64,000 nt of DNA from NCBI GenBank assembly GCA_022496805.1, contig CM040092.1, positions 21,532,113-21,596,112 on the forward strand. Direction: 5' to 3'. The DNA comes from Pohlia nutans (Eukaryota > Streptophyta > Bryopsida > Bryales > Mniaceae). Under the pieces are notes generated by a model, which was given only the letters and a program-made list of their open reading frames with translations, did not search any database and was not told the origin of the DNA. The position numbers and the translations under genes were made by a program. Positions 20,990 through 31,944 of this stretch are shown one piece after another. Within the stretch, counting starts at the first letter, position 1; every line of letters starts with the position of its first letter.

Positions 20990-23900
20990 AGGTAGACGGT
21001 GCTTAATCCGTGCGTGTGCTAAAACCGTGCCCGTGGTCCAACCAAAAAAAACCGTGCACGGTGATACCCAAACCCGCCCAGCATTGATCACGTTTGTTTA
21101 TCGACATCAAGAATGACGGAAACACATGAACGAAGAATGTTTTGACGGCACATCCACCGTGGTTTTTTTGGCCTGGCTCGGCATGATTTGTTAGCATGGT
21201 TGACATTCTTCGCAATCTCAATGGGCGAGTTTAGGCTGAAAATAAAACACAGATGCAACCTATACTGAGCATTATAATGCTTTCCAATCTTGGTTTAGTG
21301 TTCTGACAGTGACGGCTATTCTGTCTCGCACTCTCTGGTGGAGCTTCCAATTTGTGCGTGAAATTTATTGCTGAGAAGTGTGGAACATGGGCGCCCTTGG
21401 AGTGGACAAAGCATTTCAGGTGAGCAGGAATGTGGAGGAGCCTGGGTGGTTTTGTGTACAAAAAGGGCTGCTTTATAAAACACAAATCATCCTAGGATTC
21501 TTGAGTTCCACCAGCTTGCCTGGATTTGCAGCGCACTTGCAATGAGGGGAATGTGGAGGCTGGATGCGACTTGGATGCAATTCAGTGAGGAGGGTGGCAA
21601 TCACTTCGATGAGGATGAATCTGATCACATGGAGGAGGAAGCATGCGAGGAGGTAGGCGGCAATCAGATGGAGGACGACGATGAAATTAGCGACAGTGAG
21701 ACCGATTGCATGCAGTCTGATCAGCTAAGTTTCGGAGATTATCTGCCCAGCGGAGGTTCGCAAGTCCATGGGCGCGGGATCGAGGCCATGCAGGGAGGCG
21801 TGACGTGCCCCGTGCCACAACGAGGGCGGCCATCAACTGCAAGTGAAGCGCGGGGAGGCGACGAGCAGCGCATCGAAGGAATCATGAGGCGGGGTGTCGG
21901 CGCGGCCCAGCGCCTGTTTGCAACGCCGAATGGGGGTGCGGGGTCCAACGGCGGTGGTGGGTTCCAGCCGGTGCGCCCTTCGTCGGCCGCTCCCGCAGCT
22001 TAGCAGCGCAAGGCACCCTCACAGCCCGCTTTCGCACCTCGGAGGAGGAGAAAAAATGGAAATTGGAGTGCGGAATTCTTACAGGGGGCGATCTTCGCGA
22101 TCTCCGCCAATCCGGAAGGCTTCACGTGCCTACGGAATCCCAGCCTCAAGCTTGCGAGATCATTTGATGGGCGGACTGTAGGGCGGCACCGTGGAAGACC
22201 TGGAGTGCTGTCTGTTGCCGAGGAGTCCCTGTTGGTTGTCTGGATTTTGAAGATGTAGGATATTGGTCATCTTGTGACCATCACTCAATGCCGTCTGAAG
22301 GTTGCGGAGATTACTCAATTCCGTGCCACTTCGTTCACTAATGGGATCCCCGGGCAAGGATGGGTAAAATGGTTCAAGCGCCGGCATCCTGAGTTGGCAT
22401 TGCGACACTCGCAAGGATTGGAAGCAGGGCGTACGCGGGGTTTATGTCCGGAGAGCGTGGCTTCGTTTTATTCTAATTTATCAAGGTTGTATGAGACTCA
22501 TAGCTACAGGCCACATCAAGTGTGGAATTGCGATGAATCGGGTGCGCAGGCTGGTCGCAATGGCGGAGGATTAGTTCTTGCGAAGACGGGTTCAAGGAGC
22601 GTGCATAGTGTCATGCGTGATCAACGGGAATGGCTTAGCGTGTTTGCATGCATGAATGTAGCGGGTGGCGTTATTCCAAATTTTTATATTTTCAAAGATA
22701 AAAGATTTCGCAGAAATTTCATAGAGAAATGTGAGGTGGGCGCGACCATGGCCATGCAGCCGCGTGCCTGGATGATGGGTATATTGTTTTCGAAATGGCT
22801 ATCTCATTTCATTCAAGCGGTGGATCAACATGGAGGTATTTCGTCTAATTGCCGGCATTTGTTTATTCTTGACGGGCATAACAACCACGTGACTCTAGAT
22901 ACAGTGAGACAAGCCAGAGAAGCGGGGCTTGACATGATCACCCTACCCTCTCACACGTCGCACGCTCTTCAACCGCTTGATGTATCGATATTCAAGCCTT
23001 TCAAGACCGCGTTTCGCATGTACATGGATGTGTGGTCCTTGAGCCACAAAGGTCAGCCCGCAACGAAGGAGGTACTCGCCCAATGGGTATCCTTGTCCCT
23101 CCGCAAGGCCATGACCGAGAAGAACATCAAGAAGGGTTTCGAGAGCTGTGGAATTTGGCCCTTGGACGACAGCAAGATGTCCCGCAAGATGGCTCCCAGC
23201 GAATGCTTCCGACAGGCCGATGAAGATGAGCCCCTGGTGTCGCCCGGAGTGGAGCAGCTTCAGCTGGAGCTCGAAGGTTTGGTTGTGCAGGACGTCACAG
23301 ATGACAACGTCTTCCCAGAGACGTAGCCCGAGAGTTTCCAGTAGCGGCAGTACTTCGTCGCCGAGATTCCCGACGAGGAGGGCAACTTCGTACTGCCCGA
23401 CAGTGGCAACGGTTACGGTGACTAAGAAGCAGCCCCGCCCATGAGCTCCAGCCCGCCCAGCATCATGAGCTTCCAGTCGCTCCCGGAGCATGTGGTCTAC
23501 GCTCTACAAGACCGCGGCGATCAGCCATACGTGGACTACTCCAAGAGCATAATCCTGACCACGGAGGAGTACTTGAACATGATGGCGGATAAATCCGCCA
23601 AGAAAACCGCAGCAGCCGAAGAGCGCGAGAGGAGGCGTGCCGAAATCGACAGCTCCAAGCGGCGTCGCGAAGAGGAGGGAGTGCAGGCCGAAGCTCAGAA
23701 GATCAGGCGCCGCGAAGAAAGGGAGGCGAAGAAGGCCTTTGACGCCCTTTGGACGCCCGCCGTGTGTGCTGCCGCGGGGCAACACCTCCACGACCTGATC
23801 AAGCATGCTGCCCCCCGCCACGAGTCATTCCAGCAGCTGCAAATTCGCACTCTCTCCACACCCGTGTGCAGGCAAAACATGAAAATCGCAGTGGAACGTC

Positions 23901-24548
23901 GACATCAAAAGAAGGCTGGACTCCCCACCTGTGATTTATTGCCCTTGACCGAACCCCTCTGCACGCACCGAGGTCCTAGCTTGAGCAGCACCGCGGCTTG
24001 ACCGGGCGGATTTCGGTTGCAGGGAGCCGGTTAAGTGGGTGCGGGGTGCACGGTTTTGTGATTCATGATCGTGCGGATTTGGGTTGCAGGGGAGCCGGTT
24101 AATCGGGTCTACGTGCACGGTTTTGGACCATGCAGAGGTCGGGGCGAGACAACAAGTTTGGGTGGTTGTGCTCCGGTTTGTGCGTGAATCACTATTTCTG
24201 TGTGGAAGAATTTGACAACCACAGTGTGTGGCTACAAACTAATGGTGATTGAAGATTTAGTCTAGTCACAGGTAGATATATGACAATCATTGTGCGGAAT
24301 TGTATACTACGGCATCCGGATTTAACCTTGTTATTGGCTGGCGATAGCAGTATCAGGGCATGAATGTGGGGATTCTTCTTTATGTGACTTTGAAAATTTC
24401 TTGTTAATCGAGGCGAACTGATCTCCGCGTGCGCACGGTGCCCAACGGCTCCGCTAATTCTTGCAATTGTGTGCAATTTTTCCGATCATTTTTGCATCAC
24501 TCAACCTGCTCCAATCCCTTAACTGGGCAGTTTAAGCACCGTCTACCT
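20990..24548 (+). mobile_element. Complete pogo/Tigger-like DNA transposon
   Basis: A 3559-bp element bounded by perfect 17-bp terminal inverted repeats AGGTAGACGGTGCTTAA (20990-21006 and complement 24532-24548). It has TA on both sides (20988-20989, 24549-24550). The uninterrupted family D sequence (ACCATAATAACCTATTTTGA on the minus strand near 1420) confirms that one TA was duplicated. Subterminal repeats include CCGTGCACGG near both ends. TA target and a DDD transposase place it in the pogo branch of Tc1/mariner. The coding part is clearly richer in G+C than its surroundings. Confidence 0.9.
21542..24001 (+). pseudogene. pogo/Tigger-like transposase (broken)
   Basis: One frame runs 21542-24001 (about 819 codons), interrupted by stops at 22001, 22256, 23324, 23342 (TAG) and 23423 (TAA). 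The N-terminal 150 residues are acidic. A pogo/Psq helix-turn-helix (RAYGIPASSLRDHLMG) at about 22120-22170 is out of frame because of two compensating frameshifts. Next come a CENP-B-like DNA-binding part (GWVKWFKRRHPELALRHSQ) and the DDE_1 catalytic domain: D at 22532 in WNCDESG, D at 22871 in FILDGHNNH, D at 22979 in HALQPLDVSIFKPFK (35 residues between the last two). The tail (23440-24001) is a basic/acidic coiled coil. All three catalytic Asp are present, but the gene cannot make one protein without suppression. The role would be cut-and-paste transposition in the nucleus. Confidence 0.85.
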
Positions 24549-24725
24549 TAACCTATTTTGAAGATCCAAACCATACAAAGGATGGTCAACTTGCACAAGA
24601 ACCATGAGAAATTTTGGTGGATGAAAACTGTTCAATTCGGATTGAATTTGAACAGTTTGAATTTGTTCGTCGTCCACTATGTGGACACAGGCGCCTCAAA
24701 GGATTAAAAAACCTCAAGTGGTGAA

Positions 24726-25274
24726 TTAACTCCTAAATGACAAAGGGGTAAGGGCAAAACCTAGATGTGTTATTAAATGTTACTTCAGCAACTTTGATGA
24801 AGTTTGGTCCAAAAGAGAAAATGGGAAGCATGATGTTTAGTAATTATCCGTACAGTCAAACTTCCAAAAATAGTTTTAGATACTCATTTAATAAATTTAG
24901 ATGCATTTACCATTTAAAATTCACCAAAATTACAAATTCTACTTTTAGAATCTGATATTCGGTATGATTGGTTAAAACTAGACATTCTATTCTAAAATTT
25001 AAAAAGGCAAAAATTTCAAATAAGTGAACATCATTACTTTCCAAAAATAGTAAGTTTTATAACATTGGGACAATATTGAGGTCTTTGTCTTTGAAAAATT
25101 CCTTACTAAACCTCAATATTGCAAATGAAATGTATCAAACAGCACTAGAACATGATCTCTACCCCCAATTACAACATTAAATTTAAATTTGAAAAATGTC
25201 ATTTTCTGCCCATGGGCAGTCACTGCTATTTGGGCTGCAACCAGAAAATGGTTGATCGGTCACTTAGGGGTTAA
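24726..25274 (+). mobile_element. TTAA-flanked miniature element, family C
   Basis: A 549-bp copy that starts TTAACTCCTAAATGACAAAG and ends GGTCACTTAGGGGTTAA. The interior (GATGAAGTTTGGTCCAAAAG, TAATTATCCGTACAG) is shared with six other copies. The 62-residue open frame inside is not a gene. Confidence 0.8.
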
Positions 25275-25814
25275 AACGCAACCTCATACCAAGTGGAGCC
25301 ATATTTTTATTACAAAGTATGTAATTTTTATAAGAAATTGTTGCAAGAAATTCCAAAACTGCCACTAGGGTCTCCCATATTAGGCAAAAGAGCCACCTAG
25401 GGTCTCCCATAACGATCATTGTCCTTGTTTTAACTACCCATGTCATCCATTTTTTTTATTTTTTAGTTTTTTTGTTGGTAGGAAAAAATGGATAGAATCA
25501 TTTATATGTATATGTGTTCATCCATAAAATTATCTATTAGAAGGCATTGTCATCCAAATATTAATGATTTTAGAATTTTATTAAAGAGGGCTTTGGCAAT
25601 TTCATCCATTTTTTTGCCCATTTTTTCTCCCGTTTCTCTAGTGTAAAAGCAGCCACTTCCAAAATCAAGTAAGGTTCTAGCAAAAAATCACCATAAAACA
25701 TTTGGTTGGGCCATGTATTTAATCTAAGATGGCCACATGATTTAGATTGTTTTTCTACATTCTAGTTTGACAAAATTGGTTCTTCCTCCCAAATGGCCAT
25801 TTTTCCCATCCCAA
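25275..25814. other. Intergenic DNA, nothing recognised
   Basis: AT-rich sequence with a duplicated phrase AGGGTCTCCCATA (25367 and 25400). No gene or terminus is recognised. Confidence 0.35.
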
Positions 25815-25967
25815 CACTACATCAAAATGGGGTTTTTTTCAAGGGTCATTGTTCACTTGGTGAGTGTAACCGATCAAATAAGACAAAAACCAACGTTGTC
25901 TTATGTGACCAGTTGCACTTACCAAGTGAATAGTGACCCTTGAAGAAAACCTCATTTTGTTGTAGTG
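25815..25967. mobile_element. CACTA miniature element with CAA target duplication
   Basis: A 153-bp element that starts CACTACATCAAAATGGGG and ends CCTCATTTTGTTGTAGTG, flanked by CAA at 25812-25814 and 25968-25970. The arms are inverted repeats of about 50 bp (including CAAGGGTCA and TTCACTTGGT), so it could fold into a long hairpin. Confidence 0.85.
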
Positions 25968-26076
25968 CAAAGTGCTATTTTGACACTCCATTTCCATATT
26001 TTTTTTAAAAGATCAATGAAAGGATAAGTTAATGGCACAAATGGGGGTTTTGGCTTTGGGAGTTTTGGCCCGAGGG

Positions 26077-26270
26077 GTTGGGGGGCACTCTTTTGTGTGT
26101 GTGAAGAATATACAAGAAGCATCTTTAGGGCTAAAAATAGGGTTGTATATTTACATTATACATATATGCATGAACAAATATAAAAATATTCTAATTATAC
26201 AAGGGGTATTTAAAGGGGTTCATGAATGCATATAATTCCAAGGTTTAATAAAGAGTGCACCCCTGAGGGA
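26077..26270. mobile_element. Unclassified miniature element O, copy 1
   Basis: Shares about 150 bases with the copy at 49915-50160 (GGTTGTATATTTACATTATA, CCAAGGTTTAATAAAGAGTG). Its ends are imperfect inverted repeats: GGGGCACTCTTT at the left, AAAGAGTGCACCCC at the right. No target duplication is clear. Confidence 0.55.
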
Positions 26271-26637
26271 TTTTAGTAAGTATCACTAGTAGTCACAAAC
26301 AGTCACATGTCATGAATAGGGTGCACTACTTTATATCTGAAATGTTTTTGTTACATGTGCTACACTATTTTATTCAATCAAGGTGTATGAGTTTGATTCC
26401 TGAATGTCCAAGCTTAAAAAAATAGGACTTCAATTTTGTAAGCTAATAGTCATGTCAAAATATGGTGTTATATCTCATGTCACACTAGATTTGAACATTA
26501 GAGAGATTCAACAAAATTGCCAAAAAATCAGCACATTGAAAACAAGATGGATTAGACAAATTTGGAATCCTTTTACAACTTTCAAGATGAAAACACCCAA
26601 AACCACTACTTTTTACTACTGAATACATTTACTATTA
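26271..26637. other. Intergenic DNA, nothing recognised
   Basis: No repeat terminus is recognised. The 72-residue open frame at 26404-26622 has no domain. Confidence 0.35.
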
Positions 26638-27031
26638 TTAACCCCTAAAGGACCAAGTGTCTTACCTAGGACATTTACAAAATCGGGTAGGTTCCCACAA
26701 TGTTAATTTAGTCTACTATTGTGAGATTTTTAGTGAACGTGAAAAATTTCAAGAGCTTCGTGGGAAGATAATTTTTTTTCCACCAGACATTGGTTAAAAA
26801 GTTACGTTGCCCGAAGCCGTTTTTCCACAAGGCCAGGTAGCTCAAGAAAAATACTACAGTATTCCAAAAGCTCTAATTTTCATTTCAAAAATTTCTAGTC
26901 TAGTTAGGTAGTGTGGGAAAAAAAAAACTTTTAGAGATAAAAATTAGAGATTTTGTTCTTTTTTTATGCAATTTTTATTTCTACTTCAAAAAGAGACAAG
27001 AATCTTTGTCTTTGCCGTTTGGATTGAGATA

Positions 27032-27601
27032 TTAACCCCTAAACGTCCAACCGTCCAAAATGTGGACGATGTACAAAATCAAACACAGATTTCTCATCCG
27101 CCATTGACTTTTTGCAGTGTGGATTTATTATTATAGATTTTATGGGAAGTTAGCTTCATGCATGTGTGATCCGATTAGAAAGGCGATGATTTGTGAAAAA
27201 ATTTATGTCTCATTTCATGTTGTAGTGATTCACCCTAAATATCAAAGATTTCAGTGTAACAATGCTCTTAAAAAAGTCAACTCATAAAATTAAGCAACTA
27301 AAAAATGTTCAAAAATCACTACGCTTAGAGTATTACATTTCAACCAATCACAACAAATTTCATGTACAAATCGTCAATATCTTATTCGTAATCAAATTAC
27401 TTTTGAATTTTGAGTTTCAAATTTTATACAAAAATATTGTTGACAGCAATCATAAATCTAATTGTATGGATAGAATCAAAAATTCATAATGTACAACTTT
27501 TATTGGTATATCAAGTTCAAAATATCCATTTTTGTTACATTTTAGAAGAAATCTTTGAAATTCTCCAAATTTGGAGAGGGTTGAAGATGTTTAGGGGTTA
27601 A
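27032..27601 (+). mobile_element. TTAA-flanked miniature element, family A
   Basis: A 570-bp copy and the best family A reference: it starts TTAACCCCTAAACGTCCAAC and ends GATGTTTAGGGGTTAA. Its right TTAA is shared with the family G element that follows. Two open frames of 63-75 residues inside are not genes. Confidence 0.8.
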
Positions 27602-29536
27602 CTCCTAAACATTTGAGGGGGGGGGGGTCCCCATCCAAAACTGCCTCATTTCAAACATTTTCCTTGATGATCTCTTAATGATTTTCAAAAACGTTTTTTT
27701 CACATTTCAACCATAGGATCTTGTACTCCTAGGACTTATAAACCATTCCTCAAAATTTCAAAACATTTCATCGTGTGGATGTCAAGATAATTGCAAATGA
27801 AGTTGAGATTTTGAAATTTCATGCCTTGAAATATCCAAGCAGTCTTGCTTTGATGGGTTCTCAAACCCTGAAAAAAGAAGTTGAAATGATGTGCCATTTT
27901 TGATCATCCGCAAGATGAGGTAGTTAACAAGATGTATGAATCAATTTGATAAGATGCTCAATCCATAAGTATTTTTTCAGAGACCTTGAAATGGGTGGGG
28001 GTATGAAGGAAAGCAAGAGATTTTGGCTAAATTAGATTATCCCTTCAACTCTCCTCCAATTGGAAAAGCCCACAACTCATGGCATGCAAGCCACATGAGC
28101 TAGACAATAGTTCCTTAACCCCTAAAGGACCGGAGTGTTTTTCCTCCAAAAACACTCCAATGCTGCCATTTTTACTCCCCCATGCAAAAAATCCAAAAGA
28201 ACGTTATTTTTTACCTTCTAACCCTAAGATCTTGTCCTAAACTATCTAAAAAACATACACAACAAATTTCGTTGATTTTGACCGCACGGATTGCAAGATA
28301 ATTGCGTTTGATGGAAAAAAAAACACCCCAAAAAAACACATGCATGAAAATTTCAGATGCGTTTGACCACAACTACATCAAAAAAACCTCACTACCGAAA
28401 CTTATCGCACTTCACTTTCACATTCTATATGATGTTACTTAGTTGTCTACCAATTTTCGTTGCGTTTGGAGATGTTTAGGATGTTGAATAAAACCTTGCA
28501 CTTGTTGGAGGTTTAAAAGTTCAGAAAAGACTATATGTTTTTGGAATTGCAATATTTTCGACTTTCTTTATTTAAAATACGAATCCGAGCGGTGAAACAC
28601 AAGTACATTCCAACCTCTACAGAATGGCGGAAAAAAATTTGAAAAAAAAAAAATCTCTAAGTTTTAGAAGACGTGTAGCACATTTTCTAAGAATTTTGGG
28701 GGTTAGGGGGGAAATAAAGGGTGGAGGAAGGGAATTGAAGTGCCAACCCATTCCAATGTTCATGACCCCACTAACTCTCAAGGTACACTGCCATGTGGCA
28801 GTCCCTCATTGGATGATTTTTATTTTTTATTTTTTATTTTAAAAAATGATTTTATTTTTCAAAATTTTAAATAATATTTTTAATTATGAAATTTAACTTT
28901 TAGTTTAAAATAATAATTTTTAGTTAAAAATAATAATTTTAATTTTTAAAAAATAATTTTTAATTTTTAAAAAATAGTATTTTAAATTTTTTTAATGAGT
29001 TTGGAAAACGGGGTGTCTTCTGCCCCCCACAGTCCACCCCATTTTCCACACACCGCCCATCTTGTTGCCCCCCCCTAAAATTCAACTATTTCTCTACTGC
29101 CCCGCTGCCCTTTCTCCCGAAAAAAACACATTTCCCCTCATAACTTTCACATATGGTGTCGGAATTCAAAAAAAAAAATCCCCATTTTCGTGGCACATTG
29201 GGGAATATACTATTAAATTTCCTTCAAAATTTGATTAAAAATGTGTTCACCGGAACCTACCCGATTCTCTAAATGTCCTAGTTTGGACACTTGGTCCTTT
29301 AGGGGTTAAGGTGCTTAGATTTTTTGACAAGCCTACCCGAAGTGTTGAAGCTGCCTTTTAACAGTGAGGTGTTTCACTTTGAAAAATTCTCCTAAGTGGA
29401 GTCTTGATTGGATGGATATAATTCCATTTGGATTAGAAAGAAGACCTATTTATCTATGACTTTGTATTTTGTGCCTGGGCAGCCTGGGAAAATGGGCAGG
29501 GACCCCAAAATGGTCTGTTGGGAGCTTAGGGATTAA
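27598..29536 (+). mobile_element. TTAA-flanked element, family G
   Basis: It starts TTAACTCCTAAACATTTGAG and ends GGAGCTTAGGGATTAA. Excluding the nested family H copy it is about 745 bp and matches 44054-44455 plus 47030-47443 (AGAGACCTTG, GGTGTTTCACTTTG, GAAAATGGGCAGGGACC). Terminal repeats are weak. Confidence 0.65.
28115..29309 (+). mobile_element. TTAA-flanked element, family H (complete)
   Basis: A 1195-bp element with TTAACCCCTAAAGGACC at both ends as inverted repeats. It is nested in family G, splitting the word pair GACAATAGTTCC / GGTGCTTAG. The interior is AT-rich with long A and T stretches (28810-29000). No transposase frame is present; the 72-residue open frame is not supported. 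Confidence 0.75.
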
Positions 29537-29914
29537 ATAAAACCAAGTTCACAATAAAATTAAATGTTATTGGAAATGGTTTGGATCTCCTCCACTCGCA
29601 GTATTTTTTCCAATTTGTTAAATCATTATCCTACTTCTCAAATTTGGTATACAAGTAACTAATATTGTGTAGATTGTGAAAGTGAAGAGTGACGAGTTTC
29701 CGTATTGGAACATTCTCAAAATAGGAAGAAAAATACACATCTGAAAATTTTGGGCGGGTTTTATTTCTCTCACACATTCTCACTTCAAACATGTATATAT
29801 CTTCTAATCTATACAGTCAAAGATTGTGAAATTTTTTGTACACATTCCTTTGATTTTAAAGAAAAAGTTTCTATTGTTTTTTGAGCAAAATATTCCCGGT
29901 CCTTTAGGGCTTAA

Positions 29915-30814
29915 AGTCGTCATTTTCTTTTAATATTTTCTTCTTGACAAGGTGAAGATTTCAACCATCCAAGGAGACACATGAAATGATACAAATCATC
30001 CAACAAGTATAGGCTCAAGTATCTCAAGAACAATTTCAAATGCTCATTTCAAATATGCTTGCTTAAATAGACATTGTAATTGAAGCAAAGGGTGAGAGCA
30101 CTCAATAGTAGATAGTGTATATAATATTTGTAACTTGTTGTATGATTTTCATTAATACATGTGTAAATTTGTAATGATATAGTAGTACACTCCAATGTGA
30201 TTGCAATGCACTTTAGAGTTTCTAAATCGGATCATTTTTGAGTACACACGCATTGTTCAAAGTTTCTAAATTTTTTTCTTGCAGAGGGGAATTTGTAAGC
30301 AAATTGGACCTGACCGTATATGGCAAATGGCGTAGGTAGATCATTCGCTTGTGAACTCGCATTGTCCTATCCCATCCCTTATCTCGCACTTCCTTGAAAG
30401 TAAGAAAGTAAGAACTACTCCGTAGATGGCTCGCTCGTCTTGCCCAACCTCAACAAAGTTGTATTTAGATTGCTGTAACTTCTTGCTCTAACTTCTGATT
30501 ACAAAAACAATACTCCCTCCGTCCTACAAAAAGACCATGATATCGACTTAAATTTTGTCCCAAAATAAAATCATGATTTCCATTTATACTCATTCACTAC
30601 CAACAATTAAGTTTTGCGCGTGATTGACAACTGTTTCATGGCATTGCAAACAATGTTGGCAGGTTAATCAATGAATTTTGATGATGCTAATCAGGGATTA
30701 TTGTCATGGATTTTGATCATGTATACACTTTCTAGTGGTCAAAATACTCCTTCTGTACTCACTTAATCCATGGATTTGCATCACAGTCAACATACTCCCT
30801 CTATAATTACGGGA
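29915..30814. other. Intergenic DNA with Stowaway-like left ends
   Basis: Stowaway-like starts are at 30513 (CTCCCTCCGTCCTACAAAAA) and 30794 (CTCCCTCTATAATTACGGG). A possible right end, CTACGGAGGGAG, is at about 31931-31942, beyond the A and C elements; it could pair with either start. No gene is recognised. Confidence 0.4.
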
Positions 30815-31403
30815 TTAACCCCTAAAGGACCAACCGTTCATTTTTTTGCCAACGATGTACATATTTCATTCACATTTTCTCATCCCTCATGCACTTTTTG
30901 CAAGGAAAAGAAATACAACAAAATTTTATAGCAAGATAGTCTCATGCCTTGCTTCATGCATGTGTGATCCGATTAGAAATAGGATGATTTGTGAAATTTT
31001 ATGCCTCATTTCATGTTGTAGTGATTCACCCAAAATTTCAAAGATTTCAGTGTAAAAGTGCTCTTAAAAAAGTCAACTCATAAAATTAAGCAACCAAAAA
31101 ATCTCCAAAAATCATTACACTTAGAGTATTACATTTCAACCAATCACAACAATTTCATCCACGGATTGTCAATATCTTATTCGTAATCAAATTACAAAAA
31201 AAATTGAATTTTGAGTTCCAAATTTTATACAAAATTATTGGTCATAGCAATAGCAGATCTGACTCTATGGATAGAATCAAAAATTTATAATGTACAACCT
31301 TTATTCATACATCAAGTTCAAAGTATCCCTCTTGGTTGCATTCTATGATGCATCTTTGCAAAACTGCCATATTTGGAGTGGAGTGAGGACATTTAGGGAT
31401 TAA
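30815..31403 (+). mobile_element. TTAA-flanked miniature element, family A
   Basis: A 589-bp copy that starts TTAACCCCTAAAGGACCAAC and ends GGACATTTAGGGATTAA. Its right TTAA is shared with a family C element, the same A-to-C junction as at 63393. Confidence 0.75.
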
Positions 31404-31885
31404 CCCCTAAATGACAGAGGGGGTAAGAGCAAAACCTAAATGTCTTATAAAATGTTACTTCTACAACTTTGATGGAGTTTGGTCCAAAAGAGAAAATGAG
31501 AAGCACGATGTTTAGTAATTATCTGTACCGTCAAACTTTCAAAAATGTTTTAGACACTCATTTAATGAATTAAGAAGCATTTACCATTTAATATTCACCA
31601 AAATTACAAATTTTATTTTAGAATTTGAAATTTGGTATGATTGGTTAGAACTAGACATTCTATTCTAAAATTTTAAAAAGAAAAAATTTCAAAGAAGAAA
31701 ACATCATTACTTTCCAGAAATGGAAATTTTTATAACACTAGGACATTGTTGAGGTGTTTGTATTTGAAAAATTCCTTAGTGAACCTCAATATTGCAAATG
31801 AAATGCATCAAACAACTCTAGAACATGATCTCTACCCCCAATTTCGACAAAAAATCAAAACTCAAAAAATGTCATTTTCTGACCA
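31400..31885 (+). mobile_element. Truncated family C element
   Basis: It starts TTAACCCCTAAATGACAGAG and follows the family to TGTCATTTTCTGACC near 31880, then diverges. The right terminus is missing. The 123-residue open frame at 31746-32117 spans the break and unrelated sequence and is not supported as a gene. Confidence 0.65.
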
Positions 31886-31944
31886 GTTACAAAATGTTAA
31901 TTCTTGGATTTCCAGTGAAATCAAGGTCTACGGAGGGAGTAACA

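Larger units (their letters stand above)
19799..24707 (+). mobile_element. Family D element interrupted by J and by the pogo-like element
   Basis: A family D copy. Its left terminal repeat (TTAACCCT) is cut at its internal TTAA by element J, resumes at 20612 with TTAACGTCCCAGTTCAACAC, is cut again at 20988-20989 by the pogo-like element, and resumes at 24551 (ACCTATTTTGAAGATCC) to end GCCTCAAAGGATTAA at 24707. Removing both inserts leaves about 540 bp that align with the copies at 1264 and 4633. Confidence 0.75.
26638..29914 (-). mobile_element. Family H element holding a four-level nest
   Basis: The left end TTAACCCCTAAAGGACCAAG and the right end CGGTCCTTTAGGGCTTAA match the termini of the complete family H copy inside it (28115-29309), in reverse. 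The copy is opened at ATATTAA (27032) by adjacent A and G elements and resumes at 29537 (ATAAAACCAAG). Excluding inserts it is about 770 bp, shorter than the nested copy. Confidence 0.6.

Noticed and set aside
22001..23425. Reassigned stop codons (TAA/TAG as Gln) in this organism
   Set aside because: The stops are confined to a transposon that also has frameshifts. The host exons that can be joined end normally and contain no internal TAA or TAG.
22943..23491. 182-residue open frame on the minus strand of the pogo-like element
   Set aside because: It is the shadow of the plus-strand transposase, whose catalytic motifs are clear; the antisense product has no domain.
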